From positions 248,001 through 312,000 of the forward strand of contig NZ_BJHU01000030.1 of assembly GCF_005405905.1 (NCBI RefSeq): a stretch of 64,000 nt of DNA. The letters run 5' to 3'. Of the stretch, positions 25,259 to 34,094 are shown piece by piece. The stretch is from Acidovorax sp. NB1 (lineage in GTDB: Bacteria > Pseudomonadota > Gammaproteobacteria > Burkholderiales > Burkholderiaceae_C). The position numbers and the translations under genes were made by a program. The notes under the pieces were generated by a model, which saw nothing but the letters and a program-made list of their open reading frames with translations, was not told the DNA's origin and ran no database searches. How positions within the stretch are numbered: position 1 is the first letter of the stretch; every line of letters starts with the position of its first letter.

Positions 25259-25452
25259 ATATCTCCATCAACCAGACCCTCCACGAACTGCCCGAGGGCG
25301 CCACCGTGGCCGATGCCGTGGCCGCCGTCGCGGCGCGCCCGCCTTTTGCCGTGGCCGTGAACACCACCTTTGTGCCCAACACCCGCTACGCCGCCCACAC
25401 GCTGCAGCCGGGCGACCGCGTGGAAATCATCTCGCCGGTGACCGGGGGCTGA
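25255..25452 (+). CDS. thiS: Sulfur carrier protein ThiS
   Basis: A 65-residue ubiquitin-fold protein that carries sulfur as a C-terminal thiocarboxylate to ThiG. It ends in the required Gly-Gly (SPVTGG) and shows the family patterns ATVADAVAAV, PFAVAVNTTFVPN and LQPGDRVEIISPV. The start codon overlaps the thiO stop, indicating translational coupling. The gene ends 82 bp before thiG. Confidence 0.96.
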   Translation: MNISINQTLHELPEGATVADAVAAVAARPPFAVAVNTTFVPNTRYAAHTLQPGDRVEIISPVTGG

Positions 25453-25473
25453 CCTGGCACTGAAAAATTGAGA

Positions 25474-25530
25474 AAAAAATGCCTTCTGCGCGCGCTCATC
25501 AAGCCCTGATAGCTATCAAAAACATAGTAA
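25474..25530. repeat. 60-bp dispersed repeat, copy E
   Basis: AAAAATGCCTTCTGCGCGCGC, TCATCAAGCCCTGATAGCTATC and AAAAACATAG. It fills the thiS-thiG gap and reaches to within a few bases of the thiG ATG, where no clear ribosome binding site is seen. Confidence 0.8.
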
Positions 25531-25534
25531 ACAC

Positions 25535-26344
25535 ATGACCACTCCGACGCCCCAAGATCCGCTGGTGCTGTACGGCCAGACGTTCGCCAGCCGCCTGCTG
25601 CTGGGCACCTCGCGCTACCCCTCCCCCGCCGTGCTCGAAGCCGCCGTGCTGCGCGCCCAGCCCGCCATGGTCACCGCCTCGCTGCGCCGCCAAGGCAGCA
25701 ACCCGGCCGAAAGCGGCAGCAGCTTCTGGGAGCTGCTGCGCAAGCTCAACGTGCCCGTGCTGCCCAACACCGCCGGCTGCCACAGCGCGCAAGAGGCAAT
25801 CACCACCGCGCAGATGGCGCGCGAGGTGTTCAACACCCCGTGGATCAAGCTGGAACTGATCGGCGACGACTACACCCTGCAGCCCGATACGCTCAACCTG
25901 GTGGGCGTGGCCGAGCACCTCATCAAGGAAGGCTTTCAGGTGCTGCCCTACTGCACCGAAGACCTGGTGCTGTGCCAGCGCCTCGTGGATGTGGGTTGCC
26001 AGGCCGTGATGCCCTGGGCCGCACCCATTGGCACCGGGCGCGGCCCGGTGAACCCCTACGCCTTGCAGACGCTGCGCGAACGCCTGAACGTGCCCATGCT
26101 GGTCGATGCCGGTCTGGGCCTGCCGTCGCATGCCTGCCAGGTCATGGAATGGGGCTTTGACGGTGTGCTGCTGAACACCGCCGTCGCCCTGGCACAAGAC
26201 CCCGTGGCCATGGCCGGTGCGTTTGCCGATGCCGTCAGCGCCGGGCGCGCAGCCCGCCTGGCGGGTGCCATGGCCGCACAAGACGCCGCCCAGCCCAGCA
26301 CACCCGTGCTGGGCACCCCTTTCTGGCACCACGCCCATGCATGA
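25535..26344 (+). CDS. thiG: Thiazole synthase
   Basis: A 269-residue TIM-barrel enzyme that forms the thiazole moiety from DXP, dehydroglycine and ThiS thiocarboxylate. Segments [68 protein letters not shown] and [29 protein letters not shown] are family hallmarks. A short C-terminal tail after residue 250 is not conserved. Overlaps thiE by 8 bp. Its translation start is unusual because the dispersed repeat copy E occupies the Shine-Dalgarno position. Confidence 0.97.
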   Translation: MTTPTPQDPLVLYGQTFASRLLLGTSRYPSPAVLEAAVLRAQPAMVTASLRRQGSNPAESGSSFWELLRKLNVPVLPNTAGCHSAQEAITTAQMAREVFNTPWIKLELIGDDYTLQPDTLNLVGVAEHLIKEGFQVLPYCTEDLVLCQRLVDVGCQAVMPWAAPIGTGRGPVNPYALQTLRERLNVPMLVDAGLGLPSHACQVMEWGFDGVLLNTAVALAQDPVAMAGAFADAVSAGRAARLAGAMAAQDAAQPSTPVLGTPFWHHAHA

Positions 26345-27239
26345 CACCACCGCCCTGGCGCACGCCATCTTGAGCCACCACGCGGCCACATTTGCGGGAT
26401 TTGCACCCGAGCCCGTGCCTGCCTCCACCTCGCAGGAGCCCGTCTACCTGGCCGCGCTGCAAGCCTGCAGCCAGCTGGGCTTCATCGCCCACGACGCCGA
26501 ATGCCTGGCCCGCGCCTGGCAGGCGCGCGCGCTGCGCACCGGCAGCGCGCAGCCCGAGGCCTGGCCCGACGCCCCCGAAGACTTCGGCCTGCAAGCCCTG
26601 CCACGCACCCACCAGTTCGCGCCCTGCCCTGAGCACCTGGGCCTGTACGCCGTGTTGCCCGATGCTGCCTGGGTGGGCCGCATGGCCCGCGCGGGCGTGC
26701 CCACGGTGCAGCTGCGCTTCAAGTCTGACGACGCGGCTGCGGTGGAACGCGAAGTGCGCGCCGCCGTGCAGGCCGTGCAGGGCACGGGGGCGCTGCTGTT
26801 CATCAACGACCACTGGCGTGTGGCCATTGAGGCCGGTGCCTACGGCATCCACCTGGGTCAGGAGGACCTGGACGCGCTGAAGGCCGACGAGCTGCAGGCG
26901 CTGCGCAGCTCGGGCCTGCGCCTGGGCGTCAGCACCCATGGCTATGCCGAAATGGTGCGCGCTGACGCTGTGGGCCCCAGCTACATCGCCATGGGGGCCG
27001 TGTTCCCCACCACGCTCAAGAAGATGGCCACCGCCCCCCAGGGCGTAGGCCGGTTGGGGGTGTACGCGCGGCTGATGCGGCACTACCCGCAGGTGGCGAT
27101 TGGTGGCATTGGCGCCGAGCAGTTTGCGCAGGTGCTCGCGACGGGGGTGGGCTCCATCGCCGTGGTGCGGGCCCTGGTGAACGCGGCAGATCCTGAAAGC
27201 GCGGCAGCCCAGCTGATGCAGCACATGGCGCCTGCCTGA
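26337..27239 (+). CDS. thiE: Thiamine phosphate synthase with N-terminal extension
   Basis: A 300-residue protein; residues from about 100 on are the ThiE TIM barrel that joins HMP-PP and thiazole phosphate ([99 protein letters not shown]). The usual family length is about 210. The first 100 residues (including [26 protein letters not shown], split by proline-rich linkers) have no recognised domain. ATG 26337 overlaps thiG, implying coupling. Last gene of the thiamine operon. Confidence 0.92.
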   Translation: MHDTTALAHAILSHHAATFAGFAPEPVPASTSQEPVYLAALQACSQLGFIAHDAECLARAWQARALRTGSAQPEAWPDAPEDFGLQALPRTHQFAPCPEHLGLYAVLPDAAWVGRMARAGVPTVQLRFKSDDAAAVEREVRAAVQAVQGTGALLFINDHWRVAIEAGAYGIHLGQEDLDALKADELQALRSSGLRLGVSTHGYAEMVRADAVGPSYIAMGAVFPTTLKKMATAPQGVGRLGVYARLMRHYPQVAIGGIGAEQFAQVLATGVGSIAVVRALVNAADPESAAAQLMQHMAPA

Positions 27240-27257
27240 CGGCGGCGCCAAGGCGCT

Positions 27258-27278
27258 CGGGGGGCATGGCGCCCCCCG
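27258..27278. other. GC-rich stem-loop in the convergent thiE-fimV gap
   Basis: CGGGGGGC and GCCCCCCG pair around a 5-nt loop. No T-tract follows on either strand, so terminator activity is doubtful, but the site, 19 bp after the thiE stop, suits a 3' end. Confidence 0.5.
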
Positions 27279-27411
27279 CCAGGGCTTATTGGGGGAGCGC
27301 TGCGCCGAGCATCGGCGACGAAGTCAGGCGCCGCCTCAGGGCATCAACAGCACCCACCCCCGCAACGCAGGGGCAGGGGCAACAAGCCACCGGCCCGGCT
27401 TTGATCCAGAC

Positions 27412-29595
27412 TTACTTGCTGCGATCGGTCTTGTGCTTCATCTGCTCCAGCTCCAGCCGCAATTCCATCAGGTCGTTCTCCATGCCAAAACCCACGGCCT
27501 GCCCGGAGGGTGGCGGGGGCGTCACGGGCACGGGCGGCAGGTCGCTGAGGGTCAGGTGCAGAGGTTCTGACAGGTCCAGGTCCAGGGGTGCATGGCCACT
27601 GTCGTTGCCGATGGCGGCCGGGGCGGTGGCCACGGGGGCGTTGTTGTTGCCTGCGGCCGGGCGTGGCGGCATGGCCCCAAAGTCAAACTCCAGGCTGGCC
27701 GCGAGCGAATCCAGGGGCGCATCGTCCCGCTGCAACACAGCCGACACCGGGGCTGAGGCAATCATCGATTCAGCCACCAAGGCCTCGACCCGGGGAGGAG
27801 CCAGAGGGGTGGTGCGCTTGCGCGGTGGGGGTTCACCCCGTGCGCTGGCGGGCGTGGTCTGCGCGATGGACAGCAGCAGCAGCAGGTCGTCGTAGGCCGC
27901 CAGATCAAATGGCTCCACGCTTTCGGCCCCGGTGCGGCGGAACAGGAGCGTCTCCAGCAGGCCCAGCACCTCGGGGGATGTCCACAAGGCCTCGATGTCG
28001 GCCAGCGCATCGGTGTAGTGGTAGAGCATGCGCCCCGTGCGGTGGAAGCCGGAAAACTCGGGCACCTGCGCATTGAAGGACTGCATGAACTGCGCGCGCA
28101 GCTGGGCAAATTCGTCTACCCGGCTGAGCGTGTGGTACAGCCGCAAAAGCTCCAGATAGGCCAGTGGCGAGGTCTCGCGGTGCTCTGCAATGTGGTTCTT
28201 CAGGACTTCGATGGCCTGCTGGTGCTCGCCCACCGAAATAAAGAACTCGGCCTGCTGCTGGATGTCAAAAAGCTCTTCCGGGTTGACGATGTGCAGCGAT
28301 GCCGAGGCGGCTGCCGGTGATGGCAGCGGGACCGGTGCACTCACCAACGGCGGTCTGGCCGCAGCAGCCACCACCGGCACCGGGCTGGGGGCGGGCACCG
28401 TGACAGGAGCGGACGGCCCGGCAGCGGACGGAGCCTCCTCGTCGGGCACAGGCTGCGTGTCAGACGGCAGCCAGGAATCGCCAGGATCGCGCGCCAGGCC
28501 CAGCGCCTCCTCAGCTGCGGCGGTATCGCGTGACCCCAGGGCCACCGAGTCGCCCCAGGCCCGCACCGCGTGCTGGGACGCCTTGCGCAGGCGCATCCAC
28601 ATCCACGCAGCCACCAGCAGGGCTAGTGCCAGCAGGGCCCCCAGCGCATACACGATGGTGGCAGGAAACCGCTCTTGTTCGGCCAGCTCCAGTTGCTGCT
28701 GCAGCTGAGCCGCAGCGGCGCGTTCCTTGGCAGCCTGCGCGCGCAGGGCGACGGCCTCGGATTCCAGTGATTTCAGTTGCTCGCTGTCCTTGAGCAGGGC
28801 TTCCGGCTGCGCGTTCAAGGCCTTCCACAACGCAATGGCCTGCGCGCGCTGGGGCGACATTTCTTCGGATGGTGTGGCCGACAGCTCGGGGCTTGAACGC
28901 AGCGGAACGGGGCTGTCCAGCCAGATGTCCAGGGGCTCAATCACCAGACGAGGGCGGCTGGCTGGCGCTGCCGCCGAGGCCTTGGCAGGGGCCGGTACCC
29001 GTGCCGCAGGTCGCACCGGGGGCGTGGCAGTGGCTGGCGCTACCGGCCGGGCCGCTGCAGGCACCCTGGGCACCAGGGGCTGGGGCGTGGCGCGCGGGTC
29101 CGGAGAGGCTGGCACCGGGCGGCTGTCCTGCGCCCTGGGTGCAGGCCGGGCCGCTTCAGCACCAGCGGCACCTGGCAGGCGCGACAGGTCAACCGGCAAC
29201 GCCGATGCGGAGCGCGTGGCAATGGTCGGGAGGTCAGAAAGAAAGGTATAGGTGCGTGTGGTCTTGCCCGCACACCCTGCCGTGAGGGTTACTGTCAGCA
29301 CGGGTTCGTCGAGCGCAATCGATGCCATCACCCGCACGCCCGAGGGGCGGCCCCGCACTTCTGGCAGGGGCATGACGCGCACCTTGCTGTCAGCAACAGC
29401 GTTGTCGCCAGCCACCAGCTTGGCGGTGACGCAGGACGATGCGACATCGGTGCCGGGGTCAGGCTGCAATTCAAACGCCAGATCGACAGGAGACCCCAAC
29501 ACCACCGTGCCACTGCCACTGCCCAGGGACAGCGCCGAAGCTCCAGCTGCAACCACCCACAGCCCCGGTCCAAATATGGTGTTACGGATTTTCAC
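27412..29595 (-). CDS. FimV/HubP-like protein with signal peptide, one membrane span and C-terminal TPR-like region
   Basis: A 727-residue protein. The GTG start at 29593-29595 gives a signal peptide (VKIRNTIFGPGLWVVAAG) and then LGSPVDLAFELQPDPG, the FimV N-terminal periplasmic pattern. A proline/alanine-rich stretch and a coiled-coil (KDSEQLKSLESEAVALRAQ) lead to one membrane helix (TIVYALGALLALALLVAAWMW, split over about 405-425), then an acidic cytoplasmic region with TPR-like helices (QAEFFISVGEHQQAIEVL). FimV proteins act in type IV pilus assembly and polar organisation. No pilus gene is nearby. An ATG at 29656-29658 is a less likely start. Confidence 0.85.
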   Translation of the reverse strand: MKIRNTIFGPGLWVVAAGASALSLGSGSGTVVLGSPVDLAFELQPDPGTDVASSCVTAKLVAGDNAVADSKVRVMPLPEVRGRPSGVRVMASIALDEPVLTVTLTAGCAGKTTRTYTFLSDLPTIATRSASALPVDLSRLPGAAGAEAARPAPRAQDSRPVPASPDPRATPQPLVPRVPAAARPVAPATATPPVRPAARVPAPAKASAAAPASRPRLVIEPLDIWLDSPVPLRSSPELSATPSEEMSPQRAQAIALWKALNAQPEALLKDSEQLKSLESEAVALRAQAAKERAAAAQLQQQLELAEQERFPATIVYALGALLALALLVAAWMWMRLRKASQHAVRAWGDSVALGSRDTAAAEEALGLARDPGDSWLPSDTQPVPDEEAPSAAGPSAPVTVPAPSPVPVVAAAARPPLVSAPVPLPSPAAASASLHIVNPEELFDIQQQAEFFISVGEHQQAIEVLKNHIAEHRETSPLAYLELLRLYHTLSRVDEFAQLRAQFMQSFNAQVPEFSGFHRTGRMLYHYTDALADIEALWTSPEVLGLLETLLFRRTGAESVEPFDLAAYDDLLLLLSIAQTTPASARGEPPPRKRTTPLAPPRVEALVAESMIASAPVSAVLQRDDAPLDSLAASLEFDFGAMPPRPAAGNNNAPVATAPAAIGNDSGHAPLDLDLSEPLHLTLSDLPPVPVTPPPPSGQAVGFGMENDLMELRLELEQMKHKTDRSK

Positions 29596-29667
29596 AATAA
29601 GTTCTGTTTCTGGTCCGAGGCATTCTTGCACATAAGTCCCAGATAAGGCCAGAGCCATAATGGCGCT

Positions 29668-31191
29668 ATGAAAATTCAGTTTCCCACCATCGCCATCGTG
29701 GGCACCGGCGCTATGGGCCGGGGCATTGCCCAAATCGCAGCCCAGGCCGGCAGCCAGGTGTTTCTGTTCGACGCCAACCCCGGCGCCGCTGATGCGGCCC
29801 AGGCCGCTCTGCAGGACCAGTGGGCCAAGCTGGTGTCCAAAGGCCGCATCGACGAAACCCAGGCCAGCGCGCTGACCGCACGCCTGCACCCTGTGAAGGC
29901 CGTGGCCGACCTGGCAGGCTGTGACCTGGTGGTGGAGGCCATCGTCGAGCGCCTGGATGTGAAGAAGGCGCTGTTTGCCGAGCTGGAAGCCGTGGTGCGC
30001 CCGGATACCGTGCTGGCCACCAACACCTCGTCGCTGTCCGTCACCGCCATCGGCGCTGGCCTGCAGCGGCCCGAACGCCTGGCGGGTTTCCACTTCTTCA
30101 ACCCGGTTCCGCTCATGAAAGTGGTGGAAGTGATTGCCGGGCTCAAGACCGGTGCCGCCGTGTGCGCGGCCCTGGCCGCCTACGCACGGGAAATGGGCCA
30201 CACGCCCGTTCAGGCGCAAGACACGCCCGGTTTCATCGTGAACCACGCAGGCCGTGGCTTTGGCACCGAGGCCCTGCGCATCGTGGGAGAAGGCGTGGCC
30301 GACTTTGCCACCATCGACCGCATCCTGCGCGACCAGGTGGGTTTCAAGCTCGGGCCTTTCGAGTTGATGGACCTCACGGCGCTTGACGTGTCGCACCCGG
30401 TGATGGAGTCCATCTACCGCCAGTATTACGACGAGCCCCGCTTTCGCCCCAGTGTGATCACCGCGCAGCGCCTGGCAGGCGGCGTGGTGGGCAAGAAGGT
30501 GGGCGAAGGCTTTTACCGCTACGTGGATGGCGTGGCGCAAGTACCCGCAGAGGCGCCGCCGCCCGTGGTGACCGAGATTCCCCCCGTGTGGGTCTCGCCC
30601 CGTGCCGCGCGCCGTGCGGAGCTGTACCAGTTGCTCAAGGACCTGGGCGCCACCATCGAAACCGGCCAATCGCCCTCGCCCCAGGCCATCACGCTGGTCG
30701 CGCCGCTGGGGTTTGACATCACCACTGTGGCGGTCGTGGAGCGGCTGGACCCCGCCCGCACCATCGGCATTGACATGCTGATTGACGACGCCGCCACCAA
30801 ACGCCGCGTGCTGGCCACCAACCCCGCTACGCGCGTGGACATCCGCAACGCGGCGCATGCGCTGTTTGCCCGCGACGGCAAGGCCGTCAGCGTGATCCGC
30901 GACAGCGGTGGCTTCGTCACCCAGCGCGTGGTGGCCACCATCGTCAACATCGCCAGCGACATCTGCCAGCAAGGCATCTGCACCCCCAAGGACCTGGAGA
31001 CTGCTGTGACCCTGGGCCTGGGCTACCCACTGGGCCCGCTGGCCATGGGCGACCGCTGGGGCCCGACGAACATCCTCGAAGTGCTGTTCAACATGCAGAC
31101 CGTGTATGGCGACACCCGCTACCGCCCCAGCCCCTGGCTGCGTCGGCGCGGCGCCATTGGCCTGAGCCTGAGCCACGTCGAAGAAGCCTGA
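29668..31191 (+). CDS. 3-hydroxyacyl-CoA dehydrogenase (PaaH-like)
   Basis: A 507-residue NAD-dependent dehydrogenase. The Rossmann motif is AIVGTGAMGRGIAQIAAQAG (9-28), followed by VVEAIVERLDVKKALFAELE, ATNTSSLSVTAI and the catalytic GFHFFNPVPLMKVVEVI (His near residue 146). A second C-terminal domain ends with GYPLGPLAMGDRWG, the duplicated dimerisation domain seen in the long PaaH/PaaC form. It oxidises 3-hydroxyacyl-CoAs in beta-oxidation or phenylacetate breakdown; paa genes are absent here, so general beta-oxidation is as likely. Divergent from the FimV gene by 72 bp, 36 bp before the enoyl-CoA hydratase. Confidence 0.93.
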   Translation: MKIQFPTIAIVGTGAMGRGIAQIAAQAGSQVFLFDANPGAADAAQAALQDQWAKLVSKGRIDETQASALTARLHPVKAVADLAGCDLVVEAIVERLDVKKALFAELEAVVRPDTVLATNTSSLSVTAIGAGLQRPERLAGFHFFNPVPLMKVVEVIAGLKTGAAVCAALAAYAREMGHTPVQAQDTPGFIVNHAGRGFGTEALRIVGEGVADFATIDRILRDQVGFKLGPFELMDLTALDVSHPVMESIYRQYYDEPRFRPSVITAQRLAGGVVGKKVGEGFYRYVDGVAQVPAEAPPPVVTEIPPVWVSPRAARRAELYQLLKDLGATIETGQSPSPQAITLVAPLGFDITTVAVVERLDPARTIGIDMLIDDAATKRRVLATNPATRVDIRNAAHALFARDGKAVSVIRDSGGFVTQRVVATIVNIASDICQQGICTPKDLETAVTLGLGYPLGPLAMGDRWGPTNILEVLFNMQTVYGDTRYRPSPWLRRRGAIGLSLSHVEEA

Positions 31192-31227
31192 TCGCCCAGC
31201 ACCACGGCCACTCCACCGAAGACCGCC

Positions 31228-32007
31228 ATGCCCGCAGAACTCCGAAGCACAAGCCAGGGCCAGACCCTGATCCTGACCCTCAGCAACCCCGAGCGGCGCA
31301 ACGCCATTGACCCGGCCATGTATGCCGCCGGAGTGGAGGCGCTGAGCGTGGCTGAGAGCAGCGCCGATATCCGCAGCGTGGTCATTACCGGGTCGGACGG
31401 CATGTTCTGCTCGGGCGGCAACCTGCAGCGGCTGCTGGCCAACCGCCAGCAGCCACCCGAGGTGCAGGCCCAGAGCATCGAGGGCCTGCACAACTGGATC
31501 GAAACCATCCGCACCTACCCCAAGCCGGTGATTGCAGCGGTGGAAGGCGCGGCGGCCGGTGCAGGCTTTTCGCTCGCGCTGGCCTGCGACTTCATCGTGG
31601 CGGCGCGCAATGCAGTGTTCGTGATGGCCTACAGCAACGTGGCGCTGTCCCCCGATGGCGGCGCCAGCTGGAGCCTGTCGCAGGCCCTGCCCCGCCAGAT
31701 CGCCGCCGAGATCCTCATGGGTGGCGAGCGCATCGGCGCCGAGCGGCTGCATGCCCTGGGCCTGGTCAACCGCGTGGCCGAAGCAGGCTCCGCACTGGAC
31801 GCCGCGCTCGCACTGGCCGAGCAGCTCAATGCCAAGGCCCCCAACGCGCTGGCCAGCATCAAAGAGCTGCTCAACGAAGCGCCCCGCGCCAGCCTCACCC
31901 AGCACCTTGGCCATGAGCGCGATCACTTCGTGAAAAACCTGCACCACGCCAACGGCGGTGCAGGCATTTCAGCCTTCCTCGAAAAACGCGTGCCACGCTA
32001 CGAATAG
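31228..32007 (+). CDS. Enoyl-CoA hydratase/isomerase family protein
   Basis: A 259-residue crotonase-fold enzyme. The oxyanion-hole segments are VVITGSDGMFCSGGNLQRL (about 51-69) and AAVEGAAAGAGFSLALACDFIVAA (about 102-125), and NVALSPDGGASWSLSQALPR carries the catalytic region; the aspartate at SPDGGAS corresponds to isomerase-type crotonases such as PaaG more than to classical hydratases with two glutamates. It likely works with the adjacent dehydrogenase. A terminator follows at 32042-32075. Confidence 0.92.
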   Translation: MPAELRSTSQGQTLILTLSNPERRNAIDPAMYAAGVEALSVAESSADIRSVVITGSDGMFCSGGNLQRLLANRQQPPEVQAQSIEGLHNWIETIRTYPKPVIAAVEGAAAGAGFSLALACDFIVAARNAVFVMAYSNVALSPDGGASWSLSQALPRQIAAEILMGGERIGAERLHALGLVNRVAEAGSALDAALALAEQLNAKAPNALASIKELLNEAPRASLTQHLGHERDHFVKNLHHANGGAGISAFLEKRVPRYE

Positions 32008-32041
32008 CGCGCACAAACACCCAACGCTCAGCGCTTCAGGC

Positions 32042-32075
32042 CCCTGGCTGCCACAACGGCAGCCAAGGGCTTTTT
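32042..32075 (+). terminator. Rho-independent terminator after the enoyl-CoA hydratase gene
   Basis: Stem CCCTGGCTGCC / GGCAGCCAAGGG (one bulged base), loop ACAAC, then CTTTTTG. It closes the dehydrogenase-hydratase transcript. Confidence 0.88.
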
Positions 32076-32186
32076 GTTGCGCGGGCTCGGCGCAGAGGTG
32101 GCAGACGCGCAGGTGACAACCCTGACGCAGCGCGCAGGTCCCTCACGCGACAATGGCCCCGTTACCAGTCACGCAAAAGACAGACC

Positions 32187-32906
32187 ATGGACGACCCGAT
32201 TCTTACTATCGAAGAACGTGAAGCGATCAACTCCGGTCGCTGGTTTTCATCACTCTCACCTTCGCTACGCCACGACATCCTCCGATGTGCATACGTCAAA
32301 CGCTTCAAGGACGGCGGCCTCATTGCCGCACGCGGGGATCCACCCGAGGAGTGGATTGCCTGCGCGCGCGGCGCGGTGCGTGTGAGCTCCACCTCCATCT
32401 CGGGCAAGCAGATCACGCTGACGTATGTGGAGCCGGGCATCTGGTTCGGCGACGTGGCGATCTTCGATGGGGACCGGCGCACACACGACGCCTACGCACA
32501 CGGCGACACCACCATCCTGTGCGTGGCCAAGGCCGACTTCCGCAAGATCCTGGCCGTGCACACCGAGCTGTACGAAGCCATGCTGCGCCTGCATGCGCGG
32601 CGCATTCGCCAGCTCTTCGGGCTGGTGGAAGACCTCAACACGCTGCCCCTGCGATCGCGCCTGGCCAAGCAGCTGGTGCATCTGGTGCGCAGCTATGGGG
32701 TGCCCAGCCTGTCGGACGGCAGCGAAATGCGCATCAGCCTGCAACTGGCGCAAGAAGAACTTGCGCAGCTGCTGGGCGCATCACGCCAGCGCGTGAACCA
32801 GGAGCTCAAAGCCATGGAGCGCGAGGATGCCATCCGCATCGAGCCGGGCGGCCTGGTGGTGCGCGACCGCGATGCACTCATGCGCATTGCGGAAACCGAC
32901 AACTGA
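32187..32906 (+). CDS. Crp/Fnr-family transcriptional regulator
   Basis: A 239-residue regulator with an N-terminal cyclic-nucleotide-binding-like beta barrel (VSSTSISGKQITLTYVEPG, WFGDVAIFDGDRRTHDAYA), a dimer helix, and a C-terminal winged helix-turn-helix (LAQEELAQLLGASRQRVNQEL). No N-terminal cysteine cluster as in Fnr is present. The effector is unknown. It starts 180 bp after the enoyl-CoA hydratase, has its own promoter region, and its stop is 28 bp before the kinase-like gene, so it may regulate the following pair. Confidence 0.92.
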   Translation: MDDPILTIEEREAINSGRWFSSLSPSLRHDILRCAYVKRFKDGGLIAARGDPPEEWIACARGAVRVSSTSISGKQITLTYVEPGIWFGDVAIFDGDRRTHDAYAHGDTTILCVAKADFRKILAVHTELYEAMLRLHARRIRQLFGLVEDLNTLPLRSRLAKQLVHLVRSYGVPSLSDGSEMRISLQLAQEELAQLLGASRQRVNQELKAMEREDAIRIEPGGLVVRDRDALMRIAETDN

Positions 32907-32934
32907 AGAACAACAAACTCTCCGCCCTTCTCTC

Positions 32935-34020
32935 ATGAGCAACTTTGACCATTTCGTTGGCACCCGGCCCGTTTCGGACCAGCACGCGTTTGACACTGCC
33001 GCACTGAGCACCTGGCTCGCACAGAACATGAAGGGCTTTGCGGGCCCCCTGACGGTGGAGATGTTCAAGGGCGGGCAGTCCAACCCCACCTACAAGCTCA
33101 TCACATCCACCACCAGCTATGTGATGCGCGCCAAGCCCGGCCCGGTGGCCAAGCTGCTGCCCTCGGCCCACGCCATCGAGCGTGAATTTGCCGTGATGAG
33201 CGGCCTGTATGGCACCGACGTGCCCGTGCCGCGCATGTTTGTGCTGTGCGAAGACGAATCGGTCATCGGCCGCGCCTTCTACGTGATGGAGTGCATGCAG
33301 GGTCGTGTGCTGTGGGACCAGTCCCTGCCCGGCATGTCGCAGGCCGAGCGCGGCGCCATCTACAACGAAATGAACCGCGTGATCGCCGCGCTGCACACCG
33401 TGAAGTTTGCAGACCGGGGCCTGGCCAGCTACGGCAAGCCAGGCAACTATTTCGACCGCCAGATCGGCCGCTGGAGCAAGCAATATGTCGCCTCCATCAC
33501 GCAGCCCATCCCCGAGATGGACAAGCTCATGGAATGGCTGCCCGCGCACATACCGGCCAGCGCGCGCGACGAGGGCCAGGTGTCCATCGTGCATGGCGAC
33601 TATCGCCTGGACAACCTCATGTTCCACCCCACCGAGCCCCGTGTCATCGCCGTGCTCGACTGGGAGCTGTCCACCCTGGGCCACCCGCTGGCCGACTTCA
33701 GCTACCACTGCATGAGCTGGCACATCCCTGCCGCCATGGGCCGGGGCATCGCGGGCCAGGACCTGGCCGCACTGGGTATCCCCAGCGAAGACAGCTACAT
33801 CCACCTGTACTGCGAACGCACCGGCATCGCGACGCCCGAGGCGCTGCGCGCCGACTGGAACTTTTACCTCGCCTACAACATGTTCCGCATCGCGGCCATC
33901 CTGCAGGGCATTGCCAAGCGCGTCGAGGCAGGCACCGCCTCCAGCGCGCAGGCCAAGGCCTCGGGCGACACCGCGCGGCCCATGGCCGAGCTGGCCTGGT
34001 CGTTCGCACAGCGCGGCTGA
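32935..34020 (+). CDS. APH-type phosphotransferase (ACAD10/11 kinase-domain family)
   Basis: A 361-residue protein-kinase-like-fold enzyme. Nucleotide-binding and catalytic motifs include [19 protein letters not shown] (lysine after the glycine loop), [17 protein letters not shown] with the Brenner HGDxxxxN motif, and [19 protein letters not shown] with the metal aspartate. This precise pattern is that of the kinase half of mammalian ACAD10/ACAD11 and bacterial LvaA, which phosphorylates 4-hydroxyacyl-CoAs. The next gene is the matching acyl-CoA dehydrogenase, 74 bp on. ATG at 32935; upstream open frame lacks homology. Confidence 0.92.
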   Translation: MSNFDHFVGTRPVSDQHAFDTAALSTWLAQNMKGFAGPLTVEMFKGGQSNPTYKLITSTTSYVMRAKPGPVAKLLPSAHAIEREFAVMSGLYGTDVPVPRMFVLCEDESVIGRAFYVMECMQGRVLWDQSLPGMSQAERGAIYNEMNRVIAALHTVKFADRGLASYGKPGNYFDRQIGRWSKQYVASITQPIPEMDKLMEWLPAHIPASARDEGQVSIVHGDYRLDNLMFHPTEPRVIAVLDWELSTLGHPLADFSYHCMSWHIPAAMGRGIAGQDLAALGIPSEDSYIHLYCERTGIATPEALRADWNFYLAYNMFRIAAILQGIAKRVEAGTASSAQAKASGDTARPMAELAWSFAQRG

Positions 34021-34094
34021 GCACGCGGCGAGGGCGCCACAGCAAAGACACTGGCAAAAACGCCGCCCCACGATTACCAACGGAGAAGAAACCC

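Noticed and set aside
27412..31947. An uninterrupted minus-strand reading frame of about 1500 codons covering the FimV-like gene and continuing antisense to the 3-hydroxyacyl-CoA dehydrogenase and enoyl-CoA hydratase genes
   Set aside because: Beyond about 29595 the translation is antisense to two clear enzymes and is rich in His, Gly and Gln, as usual for antisense frames in GC-rich DNA. Only the part from the GTG at 29595 has a signal peptide and FimV features.
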